Shown piece by piece: positions 35,590 to 44,573 of a stretch of DNA of 64,000 nt. Every line of letters begins with the position of its first letter. Position 1 is the stretch's first letter. A model generated the notes under the pieces. It saw only the letters and a list, made by a program, of their open reading frames with translations, searched no databases and was not told where the DNA came from. Source of the stretch: Accumulibacter sp. (GTDB taxonomy: Bacteria; Pseudomonadota; Gammaproteobacteria; Burkholderiales; Rhodocyclaceae). Made by a program: the position numbers and the translations under genes. The DNA is taken from positions 23,758-87,757 of the forward strand of contig NZ_JAPUVI010000030.1 in assembly GCF_029255285.1 (NCBI RefSeq), given 5' to 3'.

Positions 35590-36390
35590 TCAGGCGAAAA
35601 GACTCCACAGCATTTTCACGGCGAGCCCGATCAGAACGACTGCGAACAGACGTTTCAGCGTCGCTACGGGCAGGCTGTGCGCCAACCGGGCGCCAAGCGG
35701 CGCCATCAACATGCTGGACGGGACCAGCCAGACGAGGGCCGGCAAATAGATGTAGCCCAGGCTCCACTCCGGCAGCCCGGGATGCCCCCAGCCGTTGTAA
35801 AGGTAACCCAGCGAACCGCCGATGGCGATCGGAAAACCGATCGCGGCCGATGTCCCGATGGCGTGCTGGACGCGCACGTTGCACCAGGTCAGGAAAGGCA
35901 CCGTCAGAGAGCCGCCGCCGATGGCGACCAGCGCCGAAACGGCGCCTATCCCGGCGCCGACGGCGAAGACACCGCGTGCGCCGGGCAGTTCGCGCGACGG
36001 CTTGGGCTTCAGATTCAGCAGCATCTGCAGCGCGACGAGGCAAACGAAGGCGGTGAAGAAGACGGCCAGCGGCTTGGCCGGGACACTCGATGCGAACAGC
36101 GTACCGGCCAGGGTGCCGAGGAGAATCCCCGGCGTGATCTGGCCGACGACGCGCCACAGTACGGCGCCGTGTCGGTGGTGGGCGCGCAAGCTGGCCAGGG
36201 CGGTGAACAGGATGGTGGCCATCGATGTGCCGAGCGCGAGATGAAGTACCTCGGAAGCCGGGACGGCCGCCTGCGCGGCGAACATCATGGTCAGCGCGGG
36301 AACCATGACCAACCCGCCGCCGATGCCGAGCATGCCGGCGAAGCAACCGGTGAATAGGCCCAGGGCGACATAGGCCAGCGACCAGAGCAA
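35590..36390 (-). CDS. TauE/SafE family permease
   Basis: A 266-residue inner-membrane protein with about eight hydrophobic segments arranged as two repeats, each beginning with a Gly-rich stretch (Gly-Ile-Gly-Gly-Gly-Leu near residue 22, Ala-Ile-Gly-Gly-Gly-Ser near residue 160). This is the TauE/SafE (formerly DUF81) pattern, a family that exports or imports sulfite, sulfoacetate and other organic anions. The start is a TTG at 36390 with a GGGGG stretch upstream. It converges on the hydratase gene with 9 bases between them, and lies 113 bases downstream of rmlD on the same strand. The substrate is unknown. Confidence 0.85.
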   Translation of the reverse strand: MLWSLAYVALGLFTGCFAGMLGIGGGLVMVPALTMMFAAQAAVPASEVLHLALGTSMATILFTALASLRAHHRHGAVLWRVVGQITPGILLGTLAGTLFASSVPAKPLAVFFTAFVCLVALQMLLNLKPKPSRELPGARGVFAVGAGIGAVSALVAIGGGSLTVPFLTWCNVRVQHAIGTSAAIGFPIAIGGSLGYLYNGWGHPGLPEWSLGYIYLPALVWLVPSSMLMAPLGARLAHSLPVATLKRLFAVVLIGLAVKMLWSLFA

Positions 36391-36503
36391 TTCGAACCCC
36401 CGAACACGGCTGCCAGAAGGCCGTTATCATCCCACGATTCCGCTTGCGCGTGGCTGCTCCGAGCGAAAGCTCGTAGACGCGGCAAGGAGCGCCTTCCGTC
36501 GCC

Positions 36504-37400
36504 TCAGCGGGTGAAAATTTCTGCCAGCACGCGGTTTACTCCGACTCGCCAGTCGGGCAGCTCGACGGCGAAGGTATGGCGCAATTTGTCGGTAGCCAGA
36601 CGCGAATTGTGCGGGCGTTGGGCTGGCGAGGGCCAGGCACTGGCCGGTACGGCTTCGATCGCGGTCGGGATGACGCGCGTCCCCCGGCCGGCCAGGCGCG
36701 CCTGCTCGACGATGTGACAGGCATAGCCGTGCCAGCTGGTTTCGCCACTGGCGGCGAGGTGATAGAGTCCGGCCAGGTGAGGCTGCCGCTGCACTTCGCG
36801 AACGGCGTGCGCGGTGACGTCGGCGATGAGTTCGGCGCCAGTCGGGGCGCCGATCTGATCGGCCACGACTCGCAGGTGATCGCGTTCGGCTGCCAGGCGC
36901 AGTATTGTCCGGACGAAGTTGTTGCCGCGGGCCGCATACACCCAACTGGAGCGGAAGATCAGGTGCTTGGCCCAACGGCTGACGGCCTGCTCGCCCGCCA
37001 GCTTGGTCTGCCCGTAGACGCTGAGTGGTCCGGTGGCATCGTTTTCACGCCAGGGGATTTCGCCGCTGCCGTCGAACACGTAATCGGTCGAGTAATGAAC
37101 CAACCAGGCACCGAGGCGGCGGGCTTCGTCGGCCAGAACAGCGGGCGCCAGCGCGTTGATCGTGCGCGCCAGTTCCGGTTCCGACTCGGCCCGGTCGACG
37201 GCGGTATGAGCGGCGGCATTGACGATGACGTCCGGCGCCACTTCGCGCACACCAGCGGCCAGTCCGGCGAGATCGGTAAAATCACCGCCTGTCTGGCCAT
37301 CGCCCTGCGCATCGAGAGCGATCAGCACGCCAAGTGGCGCCAGGCTGCGCTGCAGTTCCCAGCCGAGCTGACCACGTTTGCCGAAGAGCAGCAGTTTCAG
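36504..37400 (-). CDS. rmlD: dTDP-4-dehydrorhamnose reductase
   Basis: A 298-residue extended SDR that makes dTDP-L-rhamnose from the 4-keto intermediate for LPS or exopolysaccharide. The N-terminal Leu-Leu-Phe-Gly-Lys-Arg-Gly-Gln-Leu-Gly is the family signature, and the catalytic Tyr-Gly-Gln-Thr-Lys is near residue 128. I place the start at a CTG (37400) that overlaps the rmlB stop as CTGA. GGGGAG lies 8 bases upstream of it and the encoded N-terminus then matches the family exactly. The only other in-frame start, a TTG at 37433, would add 11 residues inside rmlB. Confidence 0.9.
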   Translation of the reverse strand: MKLLLFGKRGQLGWELQRSLAPLGVLIALDAQGDGQTGGDFTDLAGLAAGVREVAPDVIVNAAAHTAVDRAESEPELARTINALAPAVLADEARRLGAWLVHYSTDYVFDGSGEIPWRENDATGPLSVYGQTKLAGEQAVSRWAKHLIFRSSWVYAARGNNFVRTILRLAAERDHLRVVADQIGAPTGAELIADVTAHAVREVQRQPHLAGLYHLAASGETSWHGYACHIVEQARLAGRGTRVIPTAIEAVPASAWPSPAQRPHNSRLATDKLRHTFAVELPDWRVGVNRVLAEIFTR

Positions 37401-38464
37401 CGGTCGCGCTCCCCGTAGTTCTTGTCGACCCAATCGCGATAGGCGCCGGACAGCACGTCGCTGATCCAGTCCGGGTTGTCCAGATACCAGAGAACCGTCT
37501 TGCGAATCCCGGTCGCGAAAGTCTCCGCCGGTCGCCAGCCCAGTTGGCGGGCAATCTTGCGGGCGTCGATGGCGTAGCGCCGGTCGTGTCCCGGGCGGTC
37601 GGCGACGCGGGTGATCTGCTCGGAGTAGGGTTTGCCGTCAGATCGCGGGCAGAGTTCGTCGAGCAGGGCGCAGAGCGTGTGCACGATCTCGAGGTTGGGT
37701 TTTTCGTTCCAGCCGCCGACATTGTAGGTCTCGCCAGGGTCGCCAGCCTCGAGAATGCGGCGGATCGCCGCGCAGTGGTCCTCGACATAGAGCCAGTCGC
37801 GAATCTGCCGGCCGTCGCCATAAACCGGCAGAGGTTTTCCGGCCAGGGCATTGACGATCATCAGCGGAATCAGTTTCTCCGGGAACTGGTAGGGGCCGTA
37901 GTTGTTGGAACAGTTGCTGGTCAATACGGGCAGACCGTAGCTCTGATGGTAGGCGCGCACCAGATGATCGCTCGCCGCTTTGCTGGCCGAATAGGGGCTG
38001 TTCGGCCGATAGCGATGGTTCTCGTCGAAGGCCGCTTCGTCGGGCGCCAGCGAACCGTAGACTTCGTCTGTCGACACGTGCAGAAAACGGAAGCGGCGCG
38101 CCGCTTCGGCCGGCAGATGCTGCCAGTAGCCGCGTGCGGCTTCGAGCAGACGGAAGGTGCCGACGATATTGGTCTGGACGAAGTCTTCCGGGCCGTGAAG
38201 CGATCGATCGACGTGCGACTCGGCGGCGAAATGAACGACCGCCCGTGGCTGGTAGCGCGCCAGCAGGCCGCTGATCAAAGGCAGGTCGTTGATGTCGCCG
38301 TGCACGAAAACGTGTCGCGGGTCGTTGCCCAGAGAGCAAAGGTTCTCGCGATTGCCGGCATAGGTCAGCTTGTCGAGGTTGATGATCGCTTCGTCGCTGT
38401 GAGCCAGCCAGCCGAGAACAAAATTGGCGCCGATGAAGCCGGCGCCACCTGTAACCAGAATCAT
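37397..38464 (-). CDS. rmlB: dTDP-glucose 4,6-dehydratase
   Basis: A 355-residue extended SDR that converts dTDP-glucose to dTDP-4-keto-6-deoxyglucose. Motifs are Gly-Gly-Ala-Gly-Phe-Ile-Gly at the N-terminus, Ser-Thr-Asp-Glu-Val-Tyr-Gly near residue 130, and the catalytic Tyr-Ser-Ala-Ser-Lys-Ala-Ala-Ser-Asp. It precedes rmlD, with manC upstream on the same strand. The rmlA and rmlC partners are not in the window, so the rhamnose pathway must be completed elsewhere. Confidence 0.96.
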   Translation of the reverse strand: MILVTGGAGFIGANFVLGWLAHSDEAIINLDKLTYAGNRENLCSLGNDPRHVFVHGDINDLPLISGLLARYQPRAVVHFAAESHVDRSLHGPEDFVQTNIVGTFRLLEAARGYWQHLPAEAARRFRFLHVSTDEVYGSLAPDEAAFDENHRYRPNSPYSASKAASDHLVRAYHQSYGLPVLTSNCSNNYGPYQFPEKLIPLMIVNALAGKPLPVYGDGRQIRDWLYVEDHCAAIRRILEAGDPGETYNVGGWNEKPNLEIVHTLCALLDELCPRSDGKPYSEQITRVADRPGHDRRYAIDARKIARQLGWRPAETFATGIRKTVLWYLDNPDWISDVLSGAYRDWVDKNYGERDR

Positions 38465-38526
38465 GTCGCGATGCTTTCAGGGGATTCGTCGGCCGCTCGA
38501 GGTTTCGGTCGGCCGGCGGCTTCGGT

Positions 38527-39948
38527 CTACCTGCCGTAACTGTCTTGCAAGCGAACGATGTCATCCTCGCCAAGGTAGCTGCCGGACTGGATTTCGACGA
38601 TTTCGAGGTCGATCTTGCCCGGATTCTCGAGCCGATGAACGACACCGAGCGGGATATAGGTCGACTGGTTCTCGGACAGCAGCAGCGATTCGTCACCGCG
38701 CGCGATCATCGCCGTTCCCTTGACGACAACCCAGTGTTCGGCGCGGTGATGGTGCTTCTGCAGGCTGAGGCTGGCTCCCGGTTTGACCAGGATGCGCTTG
38801 ACCTGATAGCGCGGGCCAGTCGCCAGACCCTCGTAGCTGCCCCACGGGCGGTGCACGATGTGGCGGAACTCGGTCTCGCCGCGGGCGCCGAGTTTCAGCT
38901 CGGCGACCAGCGTCTTCACGTCCTGAGCTTTCGACTTGTCCGCCACCAGTACCGCGTCGGGCGTAGCGATGACGATCAGGTTGCGGACGCCGACCGTGGT
39001 GAGCAGGCGTCCTTCGGACAACAGCACGCAGTTTTCCGTATCGACGCTGTGTACGTCGCCCCGTTCGGTATTGCCGTTGCGGTCGGCCAGGCCGAGGGTG
39101 GCAAGCGCGTCCCAGGCACCGATGTCGTTCCAGCCGGCATCGAGCGGAATGACGACGCCACGGTCGGTTTTCTCCATCACCGCGTAGTCTATCGAGTCGG
39201 ACGGGCTGGCAACGAACGCGTCGCGGTCGAGGCGCAGGAAATCGAGATCGTGCTGCGCGTTGGCCAGGGCGGCTACGATCGACTGCCGAATTTCCGGCGC
39301 GAAACGTTCGAGTGCCTCGAGGAAGCTGTCAGCACGAAACATGAACATGCCGCTGTTCCAGTAATAATCTCCGCAACTCAGGTAAGTCTGCGCCGTCTTG
39401 GCGTCGGGTTTCTCGACGAAACGGTCGAGAACGTAGCCGCCGACCACCGGCTCGCCGCGGCGAATATAGCCGTAACCCGTTTCCGGTCGGTCAGGCACCA
39501 CACCGAAGGTAACGAGAGCGCCGGAGAGAGCGTGCGGAATGGCCGCCCTGACGGCGTCCTGCAAGGCCCCGACGTTGGCGATCACGTGATCGGAAGGCAG
39601 CACCAGGAGGAGGGTCTGCGCCGGGTCGCCTGCCGCGCTCAGGCTGTGCAAGGCGGCTGCCGCAACGGCCGGCGCCGTATTGCGGGCGGCGGGTTCGAGC
39701 AGAATGTCGGCCCGTAGTCCGATCTCGAGAAGCTGTTCGGCGACCAGGAAACGGTGGCTATCGTTGGCGACGGCGATGATGCGGGCGAGGCCCGGCAGCC
39801 CTTCGAGTCGGCGCAAGGTGTTCTGGAGAAGCGAAAACTCGTCCGCCAAACGCAGAAACTGCTTGGGGTAATGCGTTCGCGAGAGCGGCCACAAACGGGT
39901 CCCCGAGCCTCCGCAAAGGATGACCGGGCGAATCACAGGCAAGTTCAT
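38527..39948 (-). CDS. manC: Mannose-1-phosphate guanylyltransferase / mannose-6-phosphate isomerase
   Basis: A 473-residue type II bifunctional enzyme supplying GDP-mannose for surface polysaccharides. The N-terminal nucleotidyltransferase shows Cys-Gly-Gly-Ser-Gly-Thr-Arg-Leu-Trp-Pro-Leu-Ser-Arg and Phe-Val-Glu-Lys-Pro-Asp. The C-terminal cupin isomerase domain has Gln-Lys-His-His-His-Arg-Ala-Glu-His-Trp. Its length and domain order match AlgA/CpsB/XanB. It heads the leftward manC-rmlB-rmlD cluster. A divergent promoter region of 130 bases separates it from waaC. Confidence 0.95.
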   Translation of the reverse strand: MNLPVIRPVILCGGSGTRLWPLSRTHYPKQFLRLADEFSLLQNTLRRLEGLPGLARIIAVANDSHRFLVAEQLLEIGLRADILLEPAARNTAPAVAAAALHSLSAAGDPAQTLLLVLPSDHVIANVGALQDAVRAAIPHALSGALVTFGVVPDRPETGYGYIRRGEPVVGGYVLDRFVEKPDAKTAQTYLSCGDYYWNSGMFMFRADSFLEALERFAPEIRQSIVAALANAQHDLDFLRLDRDAFVASPSDSIDYAVMEKTDRGVVIPLDAGWNDIGAWDALATLGLADRNGNTERGDVHSVDTENCVLLSEGRLLTTVGVRNLIVIATPDAVLVADKSKAQDVKTLVAELKLGARGETEFRHIVHRPWGSYEGLATGPRYQVKRILVKPGASLSLQKHHHRAEHWVVVKGTAMIARGDESLLLSENQSTYIPLGVVHRLENPGKIDLEIVEIQSGSYLGEDDIVRLQDSYGR

Positions 39949-40001
39949 GTGCAGTGTCTCCAGGAGATTGGGCGCGCCGGAACGAGGGTTCGGGAGGCGG
40001 G

Positions 40002-40032
40002 ATTATAGCGTCTCGCCGTGATCTCCTATAAT
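40002..40032. promoter_or_regulatory. Divergent -10 elements of manC and waaC
   Basis: A minus-strand TATAAT at 40002-40007 faces manC, and a plus-strand TATAAT at 40027-40032 faces waaC (47 bases before its ATG). The -35 boxes are weak, so these are candidate promoters. Confidence 0.45.
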
Positions 40033-40078
40033 GGGCGTCCATTTGCTTGCCGCCCGACTCACCGACCCTGACCGACCG

Positions 40079-41032
40079 ATGCGCATCCTACTGGTAAAGA
40101 CTTCGTCGCTCGGTGATGTAATCCACAACCTGCCAGTGGTCAGCGATTTGCGACGCATTTTTTCCGACGTGCGGATCGACTGGTGCGTCGAGGAGAGCTT
40201 TGCCGACCTTCCTCGCCTCCACCCGGCTGTCGACCAGGTCGTTCCCGTTGCCCTTCGGCGTTGGCGCAGGAAGCTCGGCCGTCTGACGACCTGGCGGGAA
40301 ATTGGCGCCTTCCGACGGCGAATCTCGGCCGAGCGATACGACGTCGTGCTCGACACCCAGGGCCTGCTGAAGAGCGCGCTGATCACCCGGCTGGCGCGCG
40401 GCCGACGTTGCGGCTATGCGGCGGAGGCGGCGCGCGAACCGCTGGCGGCGCGCTTCTACGATTCCACTTTCGTCATTCCTCGCCCGGTGCATGCCGTCCA
40501 GCGCAACCGGTGGCTGGCCGCCGCCGCATTCGACTATCCGATCGATCTGCCGCTCGACTACGGAATCGTAGCGCCGGAAATCGATATCGCTTGGCTGGCG
40601 GATGACCGACTGGTCGTCCTGTTGACGGCGACCAGTCGTGACGACAAGCTGTGGGACGAACGGCTCTGGTGTGGCGTGGCGCGGGCGATGTGCGAGCGCG
40701 GCCTGACGCCGGTTCTGCCGGCCGGCAACGCCAGCGAACGTCAGCGTAGCGAGCGCATCGCGGCCACCGTCGCCGGGGCGGTCGTGGCACCACCGCTGAG
40801 CTTGCCGCAAGTCGCCGCACTGATCGCTCGAGCCCGGTTGACGATCGGTGTCGATACCGGTCTGGCGCATCTCGCGGCGGCTCTCGGCGTGCCGGTCATT
40901 GCGCTTTACGTGGCGACCGATCCGGCACTGACCGGCGTCTACGGAAGCGGTTTTGTCCGCAATCTCGGGCGCAGCGGCGCGCCGCCGACGCTCGCCGAGG
41001 TGCTTGCCGTTGCCGATCTGGCGTTGCGCTGA
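40079..41032 (+). CDS. waaC: Lipopolysaccharide heptosyltransferase I
   Basis: A 317-residue GT9-family enzyme that adds the first L-glycero-D-manno-heptose to Kdo in the LPS inner core at the cytoplasmic face. It begins Met-Arg-Ile-Leu-Leu-Val-Lys-Thr-Ser-Ser-Leu-Gly-Asp-Val-Ile-His, the family signature. It carries the C-terminal ADP-heptose-binding stretch Gly-Val-Asp-Thr-Gly-Leu-Ala-His-Leu-Ala-Ala-Ala-Leu-Gly. The TGA overlaps the waaA start by one base (TGATG), so the two core-assembly genes are translationally coupled. Confidence 0.95.
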   Translation: MRILLVKTSSLGDVIHNLPVVSDLRRIFSDVRIDWCVEESFADLPRLHPAVDQVVPVALRRWRRKLGRLTTWREIGAFRRRISAERYDVVLDTQGLLKSALITRLARGRRCGYAAEAAREPLAARFYDSTFVIPRPVHAVQRNRWLAAAAFDYPIDLPLDYGIVAPEIDIAWLADDRLVVLLTATSRDDKLWDERLWCGVARAMCERGLTPVLPAGNASERQRSERIAATVAGAVVAPPLSLPQVAALIARARLTIGVDTGLAHLAAALGVPVIALYVATDPALTGVYGSGFVRNLGRSGAPPTLAEVLAVADLALR

Positions 41033-42306
41033 TGTGGCTTTGGCTGTATTCGTTAGTCTTCTACCTGGTCATGCCGCTCGTCTGGCTGCGCCTATTGTGG
41101 CGCGCGCGCCGACAGCCTGAGTATCTGCAGCGGCTGGGCGAGCGGCACGGTTACTACGCGGCTTTTTCGCCAACGCCGCTGATCTGGGTGCACGCGGTTT
41201 CGGTCGGCGAAACGCGCGCTGCCGAACCTTTGGTCGAAGCCTTGCTGCGGCAGTATCCGGGGCATATCCTGCTGCTGACTCACATGACGCCGACCGGCCG
41301 GGCAAGCGGTGGCGAACTATTGGCGAGACACCCATCGAGGCTGATGCAGGCCTACCTGCCGTACGATCTGCCCGACGCTTGTGCTCGCTTTCTCGATCAC
41401 TTCCAGCCGCAAGTCGGCCTGCTGATGGAAACCGAAATCTGGCCCAACCTGATTGCCGCGGCCGGACGACGCCGACTGCCCCTGGCCTTGGTCAACGCGC
41501 GTCTTTCTGCACGCTCGCTGGGTGGCTACAGCCGGCTGAAGACGCTGATCGGGCCGGCACTGGCGTCGCTGAGCGCCGTTGCTGCACAGAGTGCGGCCGA
41601 CGCCGAACGCCTGCGCCAACTCGGCGCCAACGACATCAGCGTGAGCGGCAACCTGAAGTTCGATGTCGTACCGTCTCTGGAAAAGCTTCAGCTCGGCGCG
41701 GGTTGGCGGCAAGCGCTGGGCAGTCGACCGGTTTGGCTGGCGGCGAGCACGCGCGACGGCGAAGAGGCGTTGATCCTCGATGCTATTGACACACTGGACG
41801 TTCCCGGGCTGCTGCTGGTGCTGGTCGCCCGCCATCCGCAGCGCTTTGCGGAGGTCGCCGAACTGCTTCGTGTACGGGGTTTGACGTTCTCGCGCCGCAG
41901 CGACGAGACGTTACCGGACATCCGGACGCGGGTCTGGCTGGGTGACAGTATGGGCGAGATGGCGGCCTACTACGCCCTCGCGGACCTGGCGCTGATCGGC
42001 GGTACGCTGCTTCCGTTCGGCGGCCAGAATCTGATCGAAGCGGCGGCGTGCGGCTGTCCGGTGCTGCTCGGTCCGCACACCTTCAATTTCGCCCAGGCAA
42101 GTGAAGACGCCATCGCTTGCGGCGCGGCGCACCGGGTGCCTGACGCCGGCCGGGCGGCGCTGGTCGTAGGCGAACTGTTGCGTGACCGACAGCGCCTGGG
42201 GCAGATGCGCGTGGCCGCGGTGCGCTTCAGCGAAGCCCATCGTGGCGCTACCGAACGGACCGTGGCACTGGTCCGGCGTCTTATGGAGCTTCGAACAGCG
42301 TATTGA
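41032..42306 (+). CDS. waaA: Kdo transferase (3-deoxy-D-manno-octulosonic acid transferase)
   Basis: A 424-residue inner-membrane-associated GT30 enzyme that adds Kdo to the lipid A precursor. It has a single N-terminal membrane anchor (about residues 2-20), the family stretch Trp-Val-His-Ala-Val-Ser-Val-Gly-Glu near residue 52, Glu-Thr-Glu-Ile-Trp-Pro-Asn near residue 132, and Gly-Gly-Gln-Asn-Leu-Ile-Glu-Ala near residue 328. Its 3' end overlaps the tail of the convergent outer-membrane channel gene by 26 bases, so no terminator separates them. Confidence 0.95.
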   Translation: MWLWLYSLVFYLVMPLVWLRLLWRARRQPEYLQRLGERHGYYAAFSPTPLIWVHAVSVGETRAAEPLVEALLRQYPGHILLLTHMTPTGRASGGELLARHPSRLMQAYLPYDLPDACARFLDHFQPQVGLLMETEIWPNLIAAAGRRRLPLALVNARLSARSLGGYSRLKTLIGPALASLSAVAAQSAADAERLRQLGANDISVSGNLKFDVVPSLEKLQLGAGWRQALGSRPVWLAASTRDGEEALILDAIDTLDVPGLLLVLVARHPQRFAEVAELLRVRGLTFSRRSDETLPDIRTRVWLGDSMGEMAAYYALADLALIGGTLLPFGGQNLIEAAACGCPVLLGPHTFNFAQASEDAIACGAAHRVPDAGRAALVVGELLRDRQRLGQMRVAAVRFSEAHRGATERTVALVRRLMELRTAY

Positions 42307-43624
42307 TCGTTTCGAGATCGGTTTCGGCAAGCGAACCGACTGCCGCCTTGAGCTTGAGTTGCGAAAGCAGCGTGTTGAAACGGGCCCGTGCCAGGTCGCG
42401 CCGGGTGAGGTAGACCTGATTTTCGGCATTGAGGACGTCGATGTTGATGCGTACTCCGACCTCGTAACCGAGCCGGTTCGAGTCGAGCGAACTGAGGCTG
42501 GAAACCAGCGCGGCTTCCAGCGCCTTGACTTCGGCCAGACCATTGACGACGCCCAGGTAAGCCTGGCGGGCATTCAGTGCGGCGTTTCTCCGAGCGCTAT
42601 CGAGGGTCGCGCGTTCGGCATCGCGCCTGGCGAGTGCTTCGCGCGTACGCGAATTCACTGCGCCGCCCTGAAAAATCGGGATAGTGAGCTGTAGGCCGAC
42701 TTGCCGGGTGGTGGTGTCTACTTCGCCGAGACCGAACTGACCGGGACCATTGTTGGTCCCGTAGTTGGCGACGACATCCAGCGTCGGATAATGGCCAGCC
42801 CGCGTGATATCGACCGCCTTGCCCGCAGCCTCGGCCGCGGCCTGCTGTGCCTGGACGATAAGACTGTCGCGTTCCGCGGCCTCGACCCAGGGCTCCATGC
42901 TCGCCGGTTGCGGGGCTTCCATGACTGCCTTCGCCTTCAATCGATTCAAATCTCCGGGATCCTTCCCGACCAGCACGCCAAGCGCGTAGCGTTTGACTTC
43001 GAGTTCGTTTACGGCGGCAATTTCCTGCGCCGTCGCCAAGTCAAAGCGCGACTGGGATTCGTAGGTATCGGTGATCGTCGCCGTACCGACCTCGAAATTC
43101 TTCTTCGCCTGGGCCAGTTGCTGGCCGATTGCCGATTTGTTGGCCTGAACGGCGCGCAGATTCTCTATCGCGACCAGAACATCGAAATAGGCTTGGGCGA
43201 CACGGAGAATCAGATCTTGTCCCGCCTGAGCGAAAGTGGCTTCGCTCTGCATGACCAGCAACTTAGATTGGTCGTACTGCACGAAATTCTGCCAGCGGAA
43301 CAGTGGTTGCGTCAGGTTGACGCTGTAAGCGTTGCTGTTGTACTTGTTCCGGTAGAACGCCTTGCTGGTATCGAGCTTGACGTCGTAGCTCGTGTCGTTC
43401 CAAAAGGTGTTGCCGGTCGCGCCAAGCGTCGGCAGCAGGCCAGCCAGAGCCTGTGGCTGTTTTTCGCGTCCGGCTTCGGCCGTTGCTCGGGCAGCCGCAT
43501 ACTGAGCGTCATGGGCCAGCGCAGCGCGATAGACCTGCAGCAGGTCGGCGGCGTACGACGGGAAGACCGCGCAGAGGGCCAGCAACAGGAGGCTCGACTT
43601 GCGGACACCGGATTTCAGAGACAT
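42281..43624 (-). CDS. TolC-family outer-membrane efflux channel
   Basis: A 447-residue exported protein with a signal peptide (about residues 1-25) and two internally repeated OEP regions of long helices and short beta segments, as in TolC. The stretches Thr-Gln-Pro-Leu-Phe-Arg-Trp and Ile-Pro-Ile-Phe-Gln-Gly-Gly mark the beta-hairpins that start each repeat. It is the trimeric exit duct for efflux pumps or type I secretion. It follows pcm with a 98-base gap on the same strand, an arrangement I recall from other betaproteobacteria. The inner-membrane partners are not nearby. Confidence 0.93.
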   Translation of the reverse strand: MSLKSGVRKSSLLLLALCAVFPSYAADLLQVYRAALAHDAQYAAARATAEAGREKQPQALAGLLPTLGATGNTFWNDTSYDVKLDTSKAFYRNKYNSNAYSVNLTQPLFRWQNFVQYDQSKLLVMQSEATFAQAGQDLILRVAQAYFDVLVAIENLRAVQANKSAIGQQLAQAKKNFEVGTATITDTYESQSRFDLATAQEIAAVNELEVKRYALGVLVGKDPGDLNRLKAKAVMEAPQPASMEPWVEAAERDSLIVQAQQAAAEAAGKAVDITRAGHYPTLDVVANYGTNNGPGQFGLGEVDTTTRQVGLQLTIPIFQGGAVNSRTREALARRDAERATLDSARRNAALNARQAYLGVVNGLAEVKALEAALVSSLSSLDSNRLGYEVGVRINIDVLNAENQVYLTRRDLARARFNTLLSQLKLKAAVGSLAETDLETINTLFEAP

Positions 43625-43722
43625 GCCGCTAGCTCACTTTCGGTACTTGGAGATTGCCCGGTCCGGGTCGCGCTCAGGCCAAGGCTCCCCGCAAGCTTGT
43701 CGATCGCAACGCGCCGTTGACG

Positions 43723-44388
43723 TCAGAACACGAAACGCTGGCGCTGGCGGGTTTTAAGTGGTGCGACTACAGTTTCGAACAGATTGATCGTGTTGAACGC
43801 CTTGTCGTCGGTGCGCGTGATGAGTTTTGTCTCCATCACTGGAGGCTCGCCGATGAAGGCCACCAATCGTCCACCAACCTTCAGTTGTTGCAAAAAAGCA
43901 TCGGGCAGTTCGGGCAGCGAACCCGAGATGACGATTACGTCATAGGGCGAAGGTCCCGACCAGCCTTGCGACGCATCGCCGGTTTCCACGCTGACGTTGG
44001 CGATACCGGCCTGCCGCAGGTTTTGCCTGGCCGCGGCAGCCAGTTCGGGATCGATCTCTACGGTATAGACGTACTCCCCCTGCGATGCCAGCAGCGCGGC
44101 CATATAGCCGCTGCCGGTGCCGACTTCGAGAACGACATCGGTCGCCTTGACGCTGACTTCCTGCAATACGCGGGCATCGATTTTTGGCGGCAGCATGGTC
44201 TGACCCTTGCCAATCGGCAGTTCGAGGTCGGCAAAGGCGAGTGCCCGATGGGCCACCGGGACAAAATCCTCCCGTTTCACCGCCGCTAGCGCCTCGAGTA
44301 CTTCGGGATCAAGCACTTCCCAAGGGCGAATCTGTTGCTCGATCATGTTGAAACGAGCCCGTTCCATATCCATTTTCAGCGCCGACAT
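43723..44388 (-). CDS. pcm: Protein-L-isoaspartate O-methyltransferase
   Basis: A 221-residue SAM-dependent enzyme that repairs isoaspartyl damage in proteins. The family signature near the N-terminus is Met-Ile-Glu-Gln-Gln-Ile-Arg-Pro-Trp. The SAM loop is Val-Leu-Glu-Val-Gly-Thr-Gly-Ser-Gly-Tyr-Met-Ala-Ala. A hydrophobic Tyr-Asp-Val-Ile-Val-Ile strand follows. The usual glycosylated Asp-Gly-region motif Gly-Gln-Thr appears in Gly-Lys-Gly-Gln-Thr-Met. A GGGGAA site precedes the ATG. A palindrome overlaps its predicted transcription start, suggesting specific regulation of pcm-tolC. Confidence 0.92.
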   Translation of the reverse strand: MSALKMDMERARFNMIEQQIRPWEVLDPEVLEALAAVKREDFVPVAHRALAFADLELPIGKGQTMLPPKIDARVLQEVSVKATDVVLEVGTGSGYMAALLASQGEYVYTVEIDPELAAAARQNLRQAGIANVSVETGDASQGWSGPSPYDVIVISGSLPELPDAFLQQLKVGGRLVAFIGEPPVMETKLITRTDDKAFNTINLFETVVAPLKTRQRQRFVF

Positions 44389-44416
44389 GACATTCCCCGT
44401 GACAATCGTAATATTA

Positions 44417-44453
44417 GCACAATCTAATATATTGTGCCTGTGGCAAAATTATA
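44417..44453 (-). promoter_or_regulatory. pcm promoter with inverted-repeat operator
   Basis: On the minus strand a perfect TATAAT (44448-44453) is followed about ten bases later by the perfect inverted repeat GCACAAT-N7-ATTGTGC (44417-44437). The repeat would cover the transcription start. The surrounding 60 bases are markedly AT-rich compared with the rest of the window. A repressor site is likely; I cannot assign its regulator. Confidence 0.55.
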
Positions 44454-44513
44454 CCGTGTATTAGCCAGGGGCCGCGCAAGTTGGCCTCGACAGCGCGGGC
44501 TCGACGTGTCGGC

Positions 44514-44543
44514 GAAAAAAAACGGCGCCCCGAGGGGGCGCCG
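44514..44543 (-). terminator. Rho-independent terminator of rpsT
   Basis: A perfect 9-base GC stem (CGGCGCCCC/GGGGCGCCG at 44523-44543) with a 3-base loop is followed on the minus strand by eight T residues. It lies 31 bases after the rpsT stop codon. Confidence 0.93.
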
Positions 44544-44573
44544 CTTGGCGGGCCATCCCCTATCGCACTGAGA

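Noticed and set aside
36378-36400. GGGGGTTCGAAT resembling a tRNA T-arm
   Set aside because: The 3' side does not pair to close the stem and no cloverleaf is possible. It is the leader of the TauE/SafE gene.
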